Below are positions 30,562-39,198 of a stretch of 52,490 bases of DNA, piece after piece (position 1 is the first letter of the stretch; each line of letters begins with the position of its first letter). The translations under genes were made by a program, and so were the position numbers. Origin of the DNA: an uncultured Planctomycetota bacterium (GTDB lineage: Bacteria; Planctomycetota; Phycisphaerae; SM23-33); assembly GCA_903892515.1 (NCBI GenBank), contig CAITIS010000060.1, positions 1 to 52,490 of the forward strand, written 5' to 3'. The notes beneath the pieces are model-generated. The model did not search any database. It was not told the origin of the DNA and was given only the letters and a program-made list of their open reading frames with translations.

Positions 30562-32094
30562 ATGAGGAAGATGGCAGCACAATTTGGCCCGTCGCTGACC
30601 TCACAGCCGAGGGCGGCTGTGCTACGAACGACCTCACAGCCTAGAGCAGCTGTGCTACGCGCGGCCTCACAGTCGCGGGCGGCGGGGGCGCGGGCGGCCG
30701 GAGAATCGAAAATCGCAAATCGCAAGTCGAGAATCTCGTTCTCCGGCATGACGCTGGTGGAGCTGATGGTCTCGGTGGCCATCCTGTCGATCATGCTCTT
30801 GCTGTGCAACATGCTGCTGGTTCGGGCCCGGCGGACGATGCAGGTGGCCGAGAGCAGCATTGCGGTCAATGGCGACGTGCGGGCCGTGTCGGACTTCTTC
30901 CGCCGCGACGTGGCGCGGATGTCCAAGGAAGGCTTCCTGTACGTCGTGCTGCCGTACAGTTGCTCCGCCGACATGGTCAGGCTGCAAGCGCTGCTGGATA
31001 AGAAGGACAGCCAAAGCGGCTATTTGGACGCGACGGACACCACCGAGTACAACAACCTCACAAAGCCCGCTAACTATCCGGGCTGCACCCAGGTTGTCGA
31101 CTTTCACCAGCTTCTGAAAGACCAGGCCACCCGCGTGCTGACGGCGGCTGAGGCTCAATACCTCCAATTGCTCCAGGAATCCAACTCGATCAAGCTGGCA
31201 TTCACGGCCGCTGCTCGCACGCACAGCATGACCATGGCCAAGGACGCCAACGCGGCCGTGGTGTGCTACAAGTTGTCGAGAGTTTCAAGCCGGTCCTGGG
31301 TGATCAGCCGTGCGAGCCGACTGCTGCTGGATGTGAATCTGGCGGCCATGCCGGCTTTCTCGTCCCCAGTGAACGACGCCGACGTGAACGCCATGATTCT
31401 GCAGGACCGGCTGCCCGTATCGCTGGGCATGCTTCGCTACCTGCCGTACCAATACAATTCCCTCCAGCCGGCTCCAGACGGTGCGCCGCGCACGCCGCGG
31501 CAGTTTATATGGGAATGGTTCGGGCAGCAGATCCCGTGGCCGTTGGCGGGGGACTGGGATATCCTTATCGGAAAGACTCCGACGAATAACAACCTGTATT
31601 TCAAAGTGCTGGTCCCCGGCCCTCCAGCGGGGAATTGGGTTCCCACCCCGTTCTTGGACCAGTTCCCCTCTGCACCCTCGGCCGGGGTTACGAGTCTTGA
31701 CCAGGCGACGGGCAACTGGACGCTCATGACCAGCAGCCTGGTCGCCCGGCCGGTGCTGCAATGGACGGACGGCTCGCGCCAGGCCGACGGTTCGCTGCGG
31801 TGGTACGACTTGAACAGCGGGTACTATCCCCCGAATCACCCGGATTACTGGGCGAACTTGAACAAGCGCAAGGCTGTGCGCGATCAGGACCGCCGGCCCG
31901 AGGTCAGCATGCCCGAATTCGACGCCTGGGCCGATCTGCCCACGGCTTTGGGAACGTTCATCAAGATCGACGATTACCTGGCCATGTGGACCTTTGCCAA
32001 GACTGACAACTGGCCCAAGGCGATCCGGCTGCAGCTTCGGGCCGGCGACACGCCCACCAAGGATTACGAGATCATCGCCCCGCTGCCCGAGTAA
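30562..32094 (+). CDS. Type IV prepilin-like protein 6 (GspJ-like) with repeat-expanded leader
   Basis: A 510-residue minor pseudopilin. SFSG followed by MTLVELMVSVAILSIMLLLCNMLL is the class III motif, beginning near residue 63. The leader before it holds two 33-bp units and a third partial one (30599-30631, 30632-30664, then 30665 on), giving SQPRAAVLR-type repeats. The 33-bp unit carries a CACAGCCGAGGGCGGCTGTG palindrome and keeps frame. It is followed by a heptamer array (30706-30740, RKSRI region). The start 30562 lies 7 bp after the preceding stop with GAGG upstream, so the leader expansion, not a missed start, is the simplest reading. The mature part carries a long beta-rich domain. 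Confidence 0.83.
   Translation: MRKMAAQFGPSLTSQPRAAVLRTTSQPRAAVLRAASQSRAAGARAAGESKIANRKSRISFSGMTLVELMVSVAILSIMLLLCNMLLVRARRTMQVAESSIAVNGDVRAVSDFFRRDVARMSKEGFLYVVLPYSCSADMVRLQALLDKKDSQSGYLDATDTTEYNNLTKPANYPGCTQVVDFHQLLKDQATRVLTAAEAQYLQLLQESNSIKLAFTAAARTHSMTMAKDANAAVVCYKLSRVSSRSWVISRASRLLLDVNLAAMPAFSSPVNDADVNAMILQDRLPVSLGMLRYLPYQYNSLQPAPDGAPRTPRQFIWEWFGQQIPWPLAGDWDILIGKTPTNNNLYFKVLVPGPPAGNWVPTPFLDQFPSAPSAGVTSLDQATGNWTLMTSSLVARPVLQWTDGSRQADGSLRWYDLNSGYYPPNHPDYWANLNKRKAVRDQDRRPEVSMPEFDAWADLPTALGTFIKIDDYLAMWTFAKTDNWPKAIRLQLRAGDTPTKDYEIIAPLPE
30599..30740 (+). repeat. 33-bp repeats and heptamer array in a prepilin leader
   Basis: Two full 33-bp CCTCACAGCCGAGGGCGGCTG-type units, a decayed third, then heptamers GAATCGA, AAATCGC, AAATCGC, AAGTCGA, GAATCTC. 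All lie inside the coding frame ahead of the pilin helix. Confidence 0.85.
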
Positions 32095-32105
32095 ATGACT
32101 GCTTT

Positions 32106-32150
32106 CCGCGCGGGTCAGACGCCCGCGACACGCCCGGCCGGGCTGGCCGG
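32106..32150. repeat. GGGTCAGACGCCC repeat copy
   Basis: A diverged copy of the GGGCGAGACGCCC palindrome (GCGGGTCAGACGCCCGC) and a GGCCGGGCTGGCC palindrome lie between prepilin 6 and the GspK-like gene, which then has AAGAGGTG as ribosome site. Confidence 0.6.
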
Positions 32151-32174
32151 GGCACGATGTTTAAGAGGTGACGT

Positions 32175-35100
32175 ATGCGAACTCGCAGGAATTACTGTGC
32201 ACCCGGTTCGGCCGTGGTCATGGCCATTGGGCTGCTGGTCATCCTGGCGATGCTGGGCACGGCCTTTGTGGTCATCACGCAGATCGACCGCCGCGAGGCC
32301 GTCAGCCTGGCGACGGCCGCCCCGGTCCGCAATGTGGCCATGGACGTGCTCGAACAGATCCGCCAGAAGATCCAGGACGACGCTTACGCCGGCGAGTTCG
32401 GCCGATACAGCAGCGCCACGACGCCCCAGCAAGTCATCGATTATCCCGACGAAACCGTGGACCCCTGGCTGGCGGATATCGAGCCGGTGATGAACGCGGC
32501 TAGTAGCGTTACCGAGTGGCGGCATATGAGCGACTTGTGGGGGATCGGCGCGCCGGCGGTGTCGAATGTGAGTTACACAGCGTTGACGACTTGGACGCCC
32601 GGCCGGCAAGACCGGCCCAACACGGTGCCAAAGACGCGCCGGGGTTTGGCGGATGGGCAACCTCTGGACATCACGTCTCCCCCCGATGGCAAGCCGATCG
32701 TGACCTATGTTGACGCCGACGGCGATGGCCTGAACGATTCCGTGCTGCACCCCACCGGCGTGCAGGACGCGTATGGGCGGCAGTACTGGGCGGCGGTGCG
32801 GGTGGTGGACACCAGCGGGCTGGTGAACCTGAACGTGGCCGGCCAGCCGCTGGACAGCATGACGATAGGCCGGCAGCCCGTCGCGACCAATCCTGACGAC
32901 GACAACAGCGGCCAGATCATGACGCCCAGCAATATCTCGCTGCGGAAGACGCTGTACACGCTCAACTGTCTCCGGAACAGTGTGAACCCATACGCGCCGC
33001 CTCCGACCCCGCCCAATGCCAATGCTCAGACGGCCGCCAATAGCGCCTTGCATGCCGTGCGTCTGGGCCGGTCTGGCCAGGTGGTGCCGACGGCTGCCGC
33101 ACAAGCGGCGGCGAACAATCTGGGCGACCGCATGGACGACGAATTCGCCTTCTACGCCCGCTTCGGGCTCACGCCGGACAATCACGACCCCGACGCGAAT
33201 AGGGCCTTGTATCCTTACACGCTCAGCACGAATCTGTATGCCCAGCCAGGCAATGTCATGTTTACGCCCTTCGATCAGTCGGACATGCTGGCCTTGGCCG
33301 ATGCCAGCGGCAAGTCCTGGCCCGCCAGCCGGCTGATGAACGCGCTGCCGCCGATTTGGCCGATCAACGCGGCCGCGACGGCTACCGTGCTGAACCGGCC
33401 GGCCGCCGGCATCGGCCCGTTGGCCCCGGCGTACGCCACGGCCTATTCCAGCAGTTCGATCGCCGTGCCGCGGAACATGACGGACTCATCCCACGCGCAG
33501 ATGGTCAAGGCCGATCTGAACCGGGCCGACTTCTACGAACTGTACAATGCGTTCTATAATGTTCTTAATCCGTTAGAGAGCCGTCCCGGCGCGCCACCCT
33601 GGGATGGCACTGACACATGGCACAACTTGCATGCCCGCATGGCCGCCCAACTGGCCGTCAACGTCATCGACTTTCGCGACGTCGACGACGTGCCTACCTG
33701 CATGCAGGTTCCCGATCCGCCGGGCACGTTCGTCTGTGGCTACGAGCGCCAGCCGTTCGTGACGGAAGTGGGCTGGAAGCTTATCGACGCCTCGCAAGCC
33801 GCGGTTCCAGACGTGACCGAACTCCATGGATTAGAGTTGTTCAATCCCTACGCCAGCGACATCGACATGACCGGCTGGAAGATCGAGTGCGGCGACATAA
33901 GCTACACGATCGGCGATCAGGTTATCCCGAATGCCAGTGCCGGCAAGACGATCATTCGCGCCGGCCAGCGGTGGTTCATCACCAGCAAGAGTGGAGGCGC
34001 TGGCGACAACTGGGCGGGCACTTTCACGGCCAAGGCGCCAACTGGGACGTTGATTCAAGAGTCAGTGGACGTTTTCAATCTCCGGGGCAACCGCTCCAAG
34101 CCGATGGAACTAATCATCTCGCGGCCGTCGAGCGACGCGGCGCATCCTGCTATCGTCGCGCACATTCGCCAGCCTGACCTGGCCCCCAATCTCGGTATCG
34201 GAAACTCTACGCAAGCGCTCATGGATCCTCCCGGAGGACCGCACTCAGGTGAGCCGGTTCCCAATCCACCGGACCGAGACTTGGTGCGGCCTGATACGCA
34301 GCTCATGGGCACCTGCCTGTACGGGCTGGACCTGTTTAAGCTGTATGAGGATGACCCCAACGGCGTCAATCCGCCACCCCAGTACACGTGGGGCATGGTC
34401 AAGACCACTTCGGCTGCGGAGTTCATGCGTCCGACCGCGCCGTTGCCGATTCCCCTGTACGTCCGGAACGCGCCCTTTGAGACGCTGGCCGACCTGGATC
34501 ATGTGCTGTGCTTTGCGCCCATTCGAGATACGCCTGTGGTCACGGGAATTTCCGTGGCCGAGCATCTGACTCATGCTGATGACGTGGCCGTTCAGAACGG
34601 CACACTGGCCGACACGCAGCGGCGGGACGAGATTTACCTTTCCGGCCACGAGTTGGCCCAGTTCCGCCTCAGCAGCACGGTCGTAGGAGCCGGGTACACC
34701 TATGGCGGCGGCAGTATGCATTTTGACGTGCCGCTGCTGAGCTTGGCCGGCGAGTTCGTCATGGTCAACAGCCCTGCCGCTGACCGGTGCGACAACAATA
34801 ACCGGGGCGCAATCGATGGCGGCTATGCCCTGCGGGTGGATGCGGTGGACGCCGCCGGCACGACGATCTACTGCGCGGGGCAGAGCTTCAACTTTATGGC
34901 GGTGCGCAACAAGAAGCTTCAGTTTGTGGGCCAAATGGCGAAGGGCAAACCCAACCAGCTGAATCTGGACATGTATGGGATCATTGGCGCGACCGCTAAC
35001 ACAATCACTCTCACGCCTGATGCAAACCTCAATGTCCAGCCGGGCGACCGCTTCGTGATCGTGGACTATTGGATCGGGGATGCAAACCTGACGTACGATG

Positions 35101-36518
35101 CGGCGACCAACACAACCACTTTGCAGGATGTCAGCCTTGTTCTCCCAAGCTGGACGCTGAATCACTGGAGCTTTATCGCTCCGTCCACGCCTCCGGCCAC
35201 GGTGGAAGTGCTGCCTGACTGGGATTCACTGGCAGGCACGCTTCGCGTCGGCCATCGCATCGCCCAGGTCAAGGCCAATCCTACCGCCACCTCGCTCACC
35301 ATCGACGGCAAGCTGAATTACGCGAACAACACCAAGACGAAAGTCAGGTACATTGTGGGCCGCTTCGACCGGCCCAGTTCGGCCACGCACGAGGATCATG
35401 TTAGCGGGCTGATCAACATCAACACCGCCCCCATGGCCGTGATTGACAGCCTGCTGCAAAGCCAGCCGAACCTCGTCACTGCCGGTTCGGACCAGCTTGA
35501 AACCAGAGCTTTGCTGGCGATCAAGGCCAAACGCGATCCCGGCTTGGCTACGGCGCTGCTGTCCCCCTTGGCGGGCGGGTTTACCCCGAACTATTTCCGC
35601 ACAGCCGGCGAGGTGAACAAGGTCATCTGTGACGCGTTGTTTAATTCCGCTTCACTTCCCACGACGCCACTGACTACTGCTGAGACGAGCCACGGGATGC
35701 TGCCCACGACCACGCCTCCGACGACCAATTATGTGGCCGGGTATTATCGCTTTAACTGCGCGGGCGGGAGGGTGCTTACCACAGATCCCAATGTCGATGA
35801 TGGGTTGCCGACTGTAAATCCGATCGGCGGTGCGAACGTGGTGGTCAACAACGAGCCGGGCAAACGCACCGACGTGCCGTACTCGTGGATGGCCAATCTG
35901 GTCACGACGCGGTCGGACACGTTTATGGCGTACATCTACATCGAGATTCACGACGCCCCGGACCCGGTAGGCGGTTATCCCAACGGCCGGCCGGTAGCTG
36001 ACAGCGCCCGGCGGTACGTATCCATGATCGACCGCAGCAATGTCCGCATGGCCAAGGACAATGTCAACCAGTTGAACGTCCCGCCACCGGCACCTGGGAC
36101 AGACCCCAACCCATTTGAGCTGTTCGTTTATGCAGACGCCAGCGGCAACGTGGTGGCCAGTGGCATGCAGCGGCTCGATATCGTGCCTGCGCAGAATCGT
36201 TGGATTCCAGACTCATTCGCTGGAGAGAGGATTGAGATTCTGTCGGGATCGGCCAAAGGCCAGGTACGGACGATTCGCGGCAACTCCCTCGATAGCACGG
36301 GGACAATGGATGCGGTCTACGTGGATAGCCCCTGGGATGGCTGGCAGCAGTGGAATACGAATGCGCCTTTCGGTGCGAAAACGCCAGTCACTATCGTCGG
36401 TCAGTCATGCAATCGATGGTCGATCAGGTCCGACTATCTCCAGCCAGGCCAAGCAAAGGGCATGACGTACCACATTGGCAATCGGGCCAGCGTGACGATG
36501 TTCTGCGAGATGGACTGA
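32175..36518 (+). CDS. gspK: Giant GspK-like minor pseudopilin with lamin-tail-like domain
   Basis: A 1447-residue protein. The leader MRTRRNYCAPG precedes SAVVMAIGLLVILAMLGTAFVV; position +5 is not Glu, as is known for GspK, the tip pseudopilin. Two GspK-type core segments occur, SGLVNLNVAG near 213 and SGLININTAP near 1076, the latter before a helix-hairpin-helix-like part. In between, near 550-680, HGLELFNPYASDIDMTGWKI and the following strands match a lamin-tail (LTD) immunoglobulin-like domain. The protein is four to five times the usual GspK length and could carry cell-surface or polysaccharide-binding functions at the pilus or secreton tip. No membrane anchor besides the stem helix. 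Last gene of the block. Confidence 0.82.
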   Translation: MRTRRNYCAPGSAVVMAIGLLVILAMLGTAFVVITQIDRREAVSLATAAPVRNVAMDVLEQIRQKIQDDAYAGEFGRYSSATTPQQVIDYPDETVDPWLADIEPVMNAASSVTEWRHMSDLWGIGAPAVSNVSYTALTTWTPGRQDRPNTVPKTRRGLADGQPLDITSPPDGKPIVTYVDADGDGLNDSVLHPTGVQDAYGRQYWAAVRVVDTSGLVNLNVAGQPLDSMTIGRQPVATNPDDDNSGQIMTPSNISLRKTLYTLNCLRNSVNPYAPPPTPPNANAQTAANSALHAVRLGRSGQVVPTAAAQAAANNLGDRMDDEFAFYARFGLTPDNHDPDANRALYPYTLSTNLYAQPGNVMFTPFDQSDMLALADASGKSWPASRLMNALPPIWPINAAATATVLNRPAAGIGPLAPAYATAYSSSSIAVPRNMTDSSHAQMVKADLNRADFYELYNAFYNVLNPLESRPGAPPWDGTDTWHNLHARMAAQLAVNVIDFRDVDDVPTCMQVPDPPGTFVCGYERQPFVTEVGWKLIDASQAAVPDVTELHGLELFNPYASDIDMTGWKIECGDISYTIGDQVIPNASAGKTIIRAGQRWFITSKSGGAGDNWAGTFTAKAPTGTLIQESVDVFNLRGNRSKPMELIISRPSSDAAHPAIVAHIRQPDLAPNLGIGNSTQALMDPPGGPHSGEPVPNPPDRDLVRPDTQLMGTCLYGLDLFKLYEDDPNGVNPPPQYTWGMVKTTSAAEFMRPTAPLPIPLYVRNAPFETLADLDHVLCFAPIRDTPVVTGISVAEHLTHADDVAVQNGTLADTQRRDEIYLSGHELAQFRLSSTVVGAGYTYGGGSMHFDVPLLSLAGEFVMVNSPAADRCDNNNRGAIDGGYALRVDAVDAAGTTIYCAGQSFNFMAVRNKKLQFVGQMAKGKPNQLNLDMYGIIGATANTITLTPDANLNVQPGDRFVIVDYWIGDANLTYDAATNTTTLQDVSLVLPSWTLNHWSFIAPSTPPATVEVLPDWDSLAGTLRVGHRIAQVKANPTATSLTIDGKLNYANNTKTKVRYIVGRFDRPSSATHEDHVSGLININTAPMAVIDSLLQSQPNLVTAGSDQLETRALLAIKAKRDPGLATALLSPLAGGFTPNYFRTAGEVNKVICDALFNSASLPTTPLTTAETSHGMLPTTTPPTTNYVAGYYRFNCAGGRVLTTDPNVDDGLPTVNPIGGANVVVNNEPGKRTDVPYSWMANLVTTRSDTFMAYIYIEIHDAPDPVGGYPNGRPVADSARRYVSMIDRSNVRMAKDNVNQLNVPPPAPGTDPNPFELFVYADASGNVVASGMQRLDIVPAQNRWIPDSFAGERIEILSGSAKGQVRTIRGNSLDSTGTMDAVYVDSPWDGWQQWNTNAPFGAKTPVTIVGQSCNRWSIRSDYLQPGQAKGMTYHIGNRASVTMFCEMD

Positions 36519-36887
36519 GTTGAGGCGGGACTCCGGCGGCAGGAGAGGCGGAATCCCGGAGGACCGAAGCGCAAACGCGCAGCCTCGCGAGGATGTAGCG
36601 CTGTGCCGCCCTTTCAGGGCTCATGTTCAGGCCATTCACCCAGGGCGGCGCTTCGCTCTGCCCTGGGCTGTACTCTGGCAGCCCTTCGGGCTGACGAACG
36701 GCGCAATGGACTGAAAGAGCGGCTCAACAACGGACTGAAGAACGGCTTGATGGCATCATGGCAGGTGGGGCGGCATTGTTTCCCAATTCCGGATTCCCGC
36801 TTCCCAACTCCCAACTCACAACTCCCAACTCCCAACTCCCAACTCCCGACTCCCAACTCCCGACTCCCATTTCCGGCCGTTCCCGCA
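36519..36887. repeat. Repeat-only spacer after the GspK gene
   Basis: No gene. The element GCCCTTTCAGGGCTC...GCCCTGGGCTGTACTCTGG...GCCCTTCGGGCTG (36603-36698) is a direct copy of 25261-25362. A C-rich heptamer array follows at 36802-36870. The two genes at either side converge here. Confidence 0.8.
36802..36870 (-). repeat. GGGAGTT heptamer array
   Basis: On the minus strand the array reads GGGAGTC, GGGAGTT, GGGAGTC, GGGAGTT x4, GTGAGTT, GGGAGTT, with eight or more G3 runs separated by 4-nt loops. This is a strong G-quadruplex-type pattern. It lies just downstream of the lipoprotein stop codon. Confidence 0.85.
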
Positions 36888-37553
36888 TTACGGCTTGGGT
36901 TTCTTCGGCTCCTTGGGCTTGGCGAAGTGTTTGTCGAAGTTGCCCTTGTTGAGCACGCCGCTGTCCACGTCGGCCTCGATGGCGTCGAGCGTCTGGATGT
37001 GCCGGGCGAACTCCCTGGTGTACCACGTCAGGCCGTCTTTGCCGGCGCGGCGGAGGTAGTAGTCGCTGGCCAGGTACCACTGGCCGTCGGCGCGGCGGAG
37101 ATTAAAGTCCAGCGAGTACGGGGCGTCCGTTCGCACAGTGGCCATGTCGCCGCTGACGTTGACGTGGACCTTGCCGAAGTCCAGATGCTCCTTCTCGCCC
37201 GCCTGGCCAAAGGGCGAAGCGAAGATGCCCGGAAAGATCACGTCGCGGAACTTGCGGGCCTGGCCCGAGCCGATCTTCTGGCGAATCAGATCCTGCACCG
37301 CCTGCACCCTGTCGGTGTACCGCCGCGACTCGTCCAGCACGAACTGAAACTCATGCCGGTCGGCCGGGGCCATGCAGTTCAGCAGGCTGGCGTAGTCCCA
37401 GCTTCGATTGGCGGCATGCAGCCGCGCCAGCAGGGCCTTGGGCGTGTCAGCGACAGCCACGGGCTGGGACGCAGAGGGCATCTTCGGCTCGCAAGCAGGC
37501 AGCAGACACAGGCAGGGGGCAAGTAAGAACCAGAGGACGGTCTTGTTGTTCAT
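36888..37553 (-). CDS. Lipoprotein of unknown function
   Basis: A 221-residue lipoprotein with lipobox LLPAC (Cys21) after a short hydrophobic signal. The soluble part contains a helix with a Tyr/Arg-rich centre ([16 protein letters not shown]) and the beta region [15 protein letters not shown], typical of periplasmic NTF2-like or lumazine-like folds, but not assigned. The tail is Lys/Pro-rich ([10 protein letters not shown]). ATG 37553 has GAGG upstream. Confidence 0.7.
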   Translation of the reverse strand: MNNKTVLWFLLAPCLCLLPACEPKMPSASQPVAVADTPKALLARLHAANRSWDYASLLNCMAPADRHEFQFVLDESRRYTDRVQAVQDLIRQKIGSGQARKFRDVIFPGIFASPFGQAGEKEHLDFGKVHVNVSGDMATVRTDAPYSLDFNLRRADGQWYLASDYYLRRAGKDGLTWYTREFARHIQTLDAIEADVDSGVLNKGNFDKHFAKPKEPKKPKP

Positions 37554-37565
37554 GGCAAGCCTCGG

Positions 37566-37690
37566 ATGTCAGATAGTAGATATCAGATAATAGATATCAG
37601 GAACGCCGGGTGCCACACCTGCGGCGTTTGCAGGTGTGCCTGTCCGCACGGCTGCAGACGCCGCAGCCGTGGCACCCATCCGTCTGGCAC
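37566..37690. repeat. AGATATC heptamers and intergenic copy of the mnmE-type palindromic element
   Basis: AGATAGT, AGATATC, AGATAAT, AGATATC run in 7-bp register (37569-37599). The palindromic element GGGTGCCACACCTGCGGCG...GCAGCCGTGGCACCC follows at 37606-37680. The latter is the intergenic counterpart of the copies inside mnmE and prepilin 4. Confidence 0.8.
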
Positions 37691-37693
37691 GCT

Positions 37694-39007
37694 CTACTTC
37701 ACCAGCTCGCGGAAGCGGTCGCCGCGTTCCTGGTAATTCTTGAACTGGTCGAAGCTGGCGCAGCCAGGGGCCAGCAGCACGATCTGCCCGGGCTTGGCGA
37801 CGTGTGCCGCCATGGCCACGGCCTCATCGAAGCGGCTCACGCGCAGCACGGCCGGGGATTGTCCGCCGCCGCGCAAGGCTTCCACCGCGTCGGCAATGGC
37901 CGGGCCGGTCTGGCCGACGGCGATGATCGCGCCGGCCCGCTCGGCGAGCTTGCGGCACATGTTGCCCATGTCGATCTTCTTATCATAGCCGCCGACGATC
38001 ACGACGGTGGCACGGGCCGCGAAGGCATCCAGGGCCACGACGGCTTCGTCGGGCGTGGTGCACTTGGAATCGTTGTAAAAGCTCACGCCGTTGCGCTCGA
38101 CCACGAATTCCAGCCGGTGCGGCAGGCCGGTGCATCCCAGCAAGGCCTCCTGCGCCTGCTTGCGCGTCACGCCGAACTGGCTGGCGGCGGCAAAGGCGGC
38201 CTGGGCGTTGGCCTGGTTGTGCCTTCCTGGCAGCACGAGTTCAAAGGGCGGCTTGTCATCGCCCGAGAAGTACACGACCTTGCCGCGTGCCTGCGTGGCC
38301 CATTGGCTGACGGCCACGTCGGCGGTGTTGAGGATGAGCACATCCTGCTCGGTCTGGAAGGCGAAGACCTGCCGCTTGGCCCAGCCATAGTCTTCCATGT
38401 CGGTGTGGCGGTCGAGGTGGTTGGGCTGAAGGTTCGTCACCACGGCCACGTGCGGGCTCTTGCCCAGCAGCGGCAGGTACGAACACTGAAAACTCGACAA
38501 CTCCAGCACCACGACGTGGTCGGGCTGGATCTGCTCGAGTTCTTCCAGCAGGCTCTTGCCGATATTGCCGCCGACGTGGGCGGTTAAGTGTTTGGCCAGG
38601 ATGGCGCCGGTCATAGCCGTGGTCGTGCTCTTGCCGGCTGAGCCGGTGATGCCGATAACGGGGCAGGGGCAGCGAGCCAGGAAGAGGTTGATCTCGGTGG
38701 TGATGGTGGCGCCGGCCTTGGTGGCCTCAGCCAGGTGGGGCGAGTCGAAGGGGATGGCGGGATTGGCCACCAGCACGTCGCAGGTGGTGAAGTCCCGCTC
38801 GTCGTGCCCGCCCAGGTGCAACTGCACATCGTAACCGGCCAACTTGGCCACCGACTGACTCAGTTCATCGCGCGTGGCCTGGTCCGAAACGGTCACGCTG
38901 GCGCCCTGGCGACACAGCCACGTCGTCACGCCCAGCCCGCCGCCTTGACGGCCAAGCCCCATGACCGTGACCTTCTTGCCACGCCACTCATCGTCCGACA
39001 GATACAT
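37694..39007 (-). CDS. murD: UDP-N-acetylmuramoylalanine--D-glutamate ligase MurD
   Basis: A 437-residue cytoplasmic peptidoglycan enzyme that adds D-glutamate to UDP-MurNAc-L-alanine. The N-terminal Rossmann part is VTVMGLGRQGGGLG. The ATP loop GITGSAGKSTTT (119-130) has SAGKST in place of the more usual TNGKST. The central NLQPNHLDRH and the C-terminal YNDSKCTTPDEAV match MurD. ATG 39007 follows GGAGG. It stands alone, without other mur or fts genes. Its presence shows that the organism makes peptidoglycan. Confidence 0.93.
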   Translation of the reverse strand: MYLSDDEWRGKKVTVMGLGRQGGGLGVTTWLCRQGASVTVSDQATRDELSQSVAKLAGYDVQLHLGGHDERDFTTCDVLVANPAIPFDSPHLAEATKAGATITTEINLFLARCPCPVIGITGSAGKSTTTAMTGAILAKHLTAHVGGNIGKSLLEELEQIQPDHVVVLELSSFQCSYLPLLGKSPHVAVVTNLQPNHLDRHTDMEDYGWAKRQVFAFQTEQDVLILNTADVAVSQWATQARGKVVYFSGDDKPPFELVLPGRHNQANAQAAFAAASQFGVTRKQAQEALLGCTGLPHRLEFVVERNGVSFYNDSKCTTPDEAVVALDAFAARATVVIVGGYDKKIDMGNMCRKLAERAGAIIAVGQTGPAIADAVEALRGGGQSPAVLRVSRFDEAVAMAAHVAKPGQIVLLAPGCASFDQFKNYQERGDRFRELVK

Positions 39008-39198
39008 CCGATCCTCCGTGAATTCATCAGGCCGCGGGTGCCAAGGGCTGACTCCCGAAGCCACATTTGGCGAAGAGCGGCTGCTTATGCCGCCACCTTC
39101 ATAGGTAGAGCCGCCAGACAGCGCGGCTCAACCTATGGCACCCTGGATGGAGTCGCTAGACGACGCGGCTCATTCATGGCGTCTACCGTTGCTTACGC

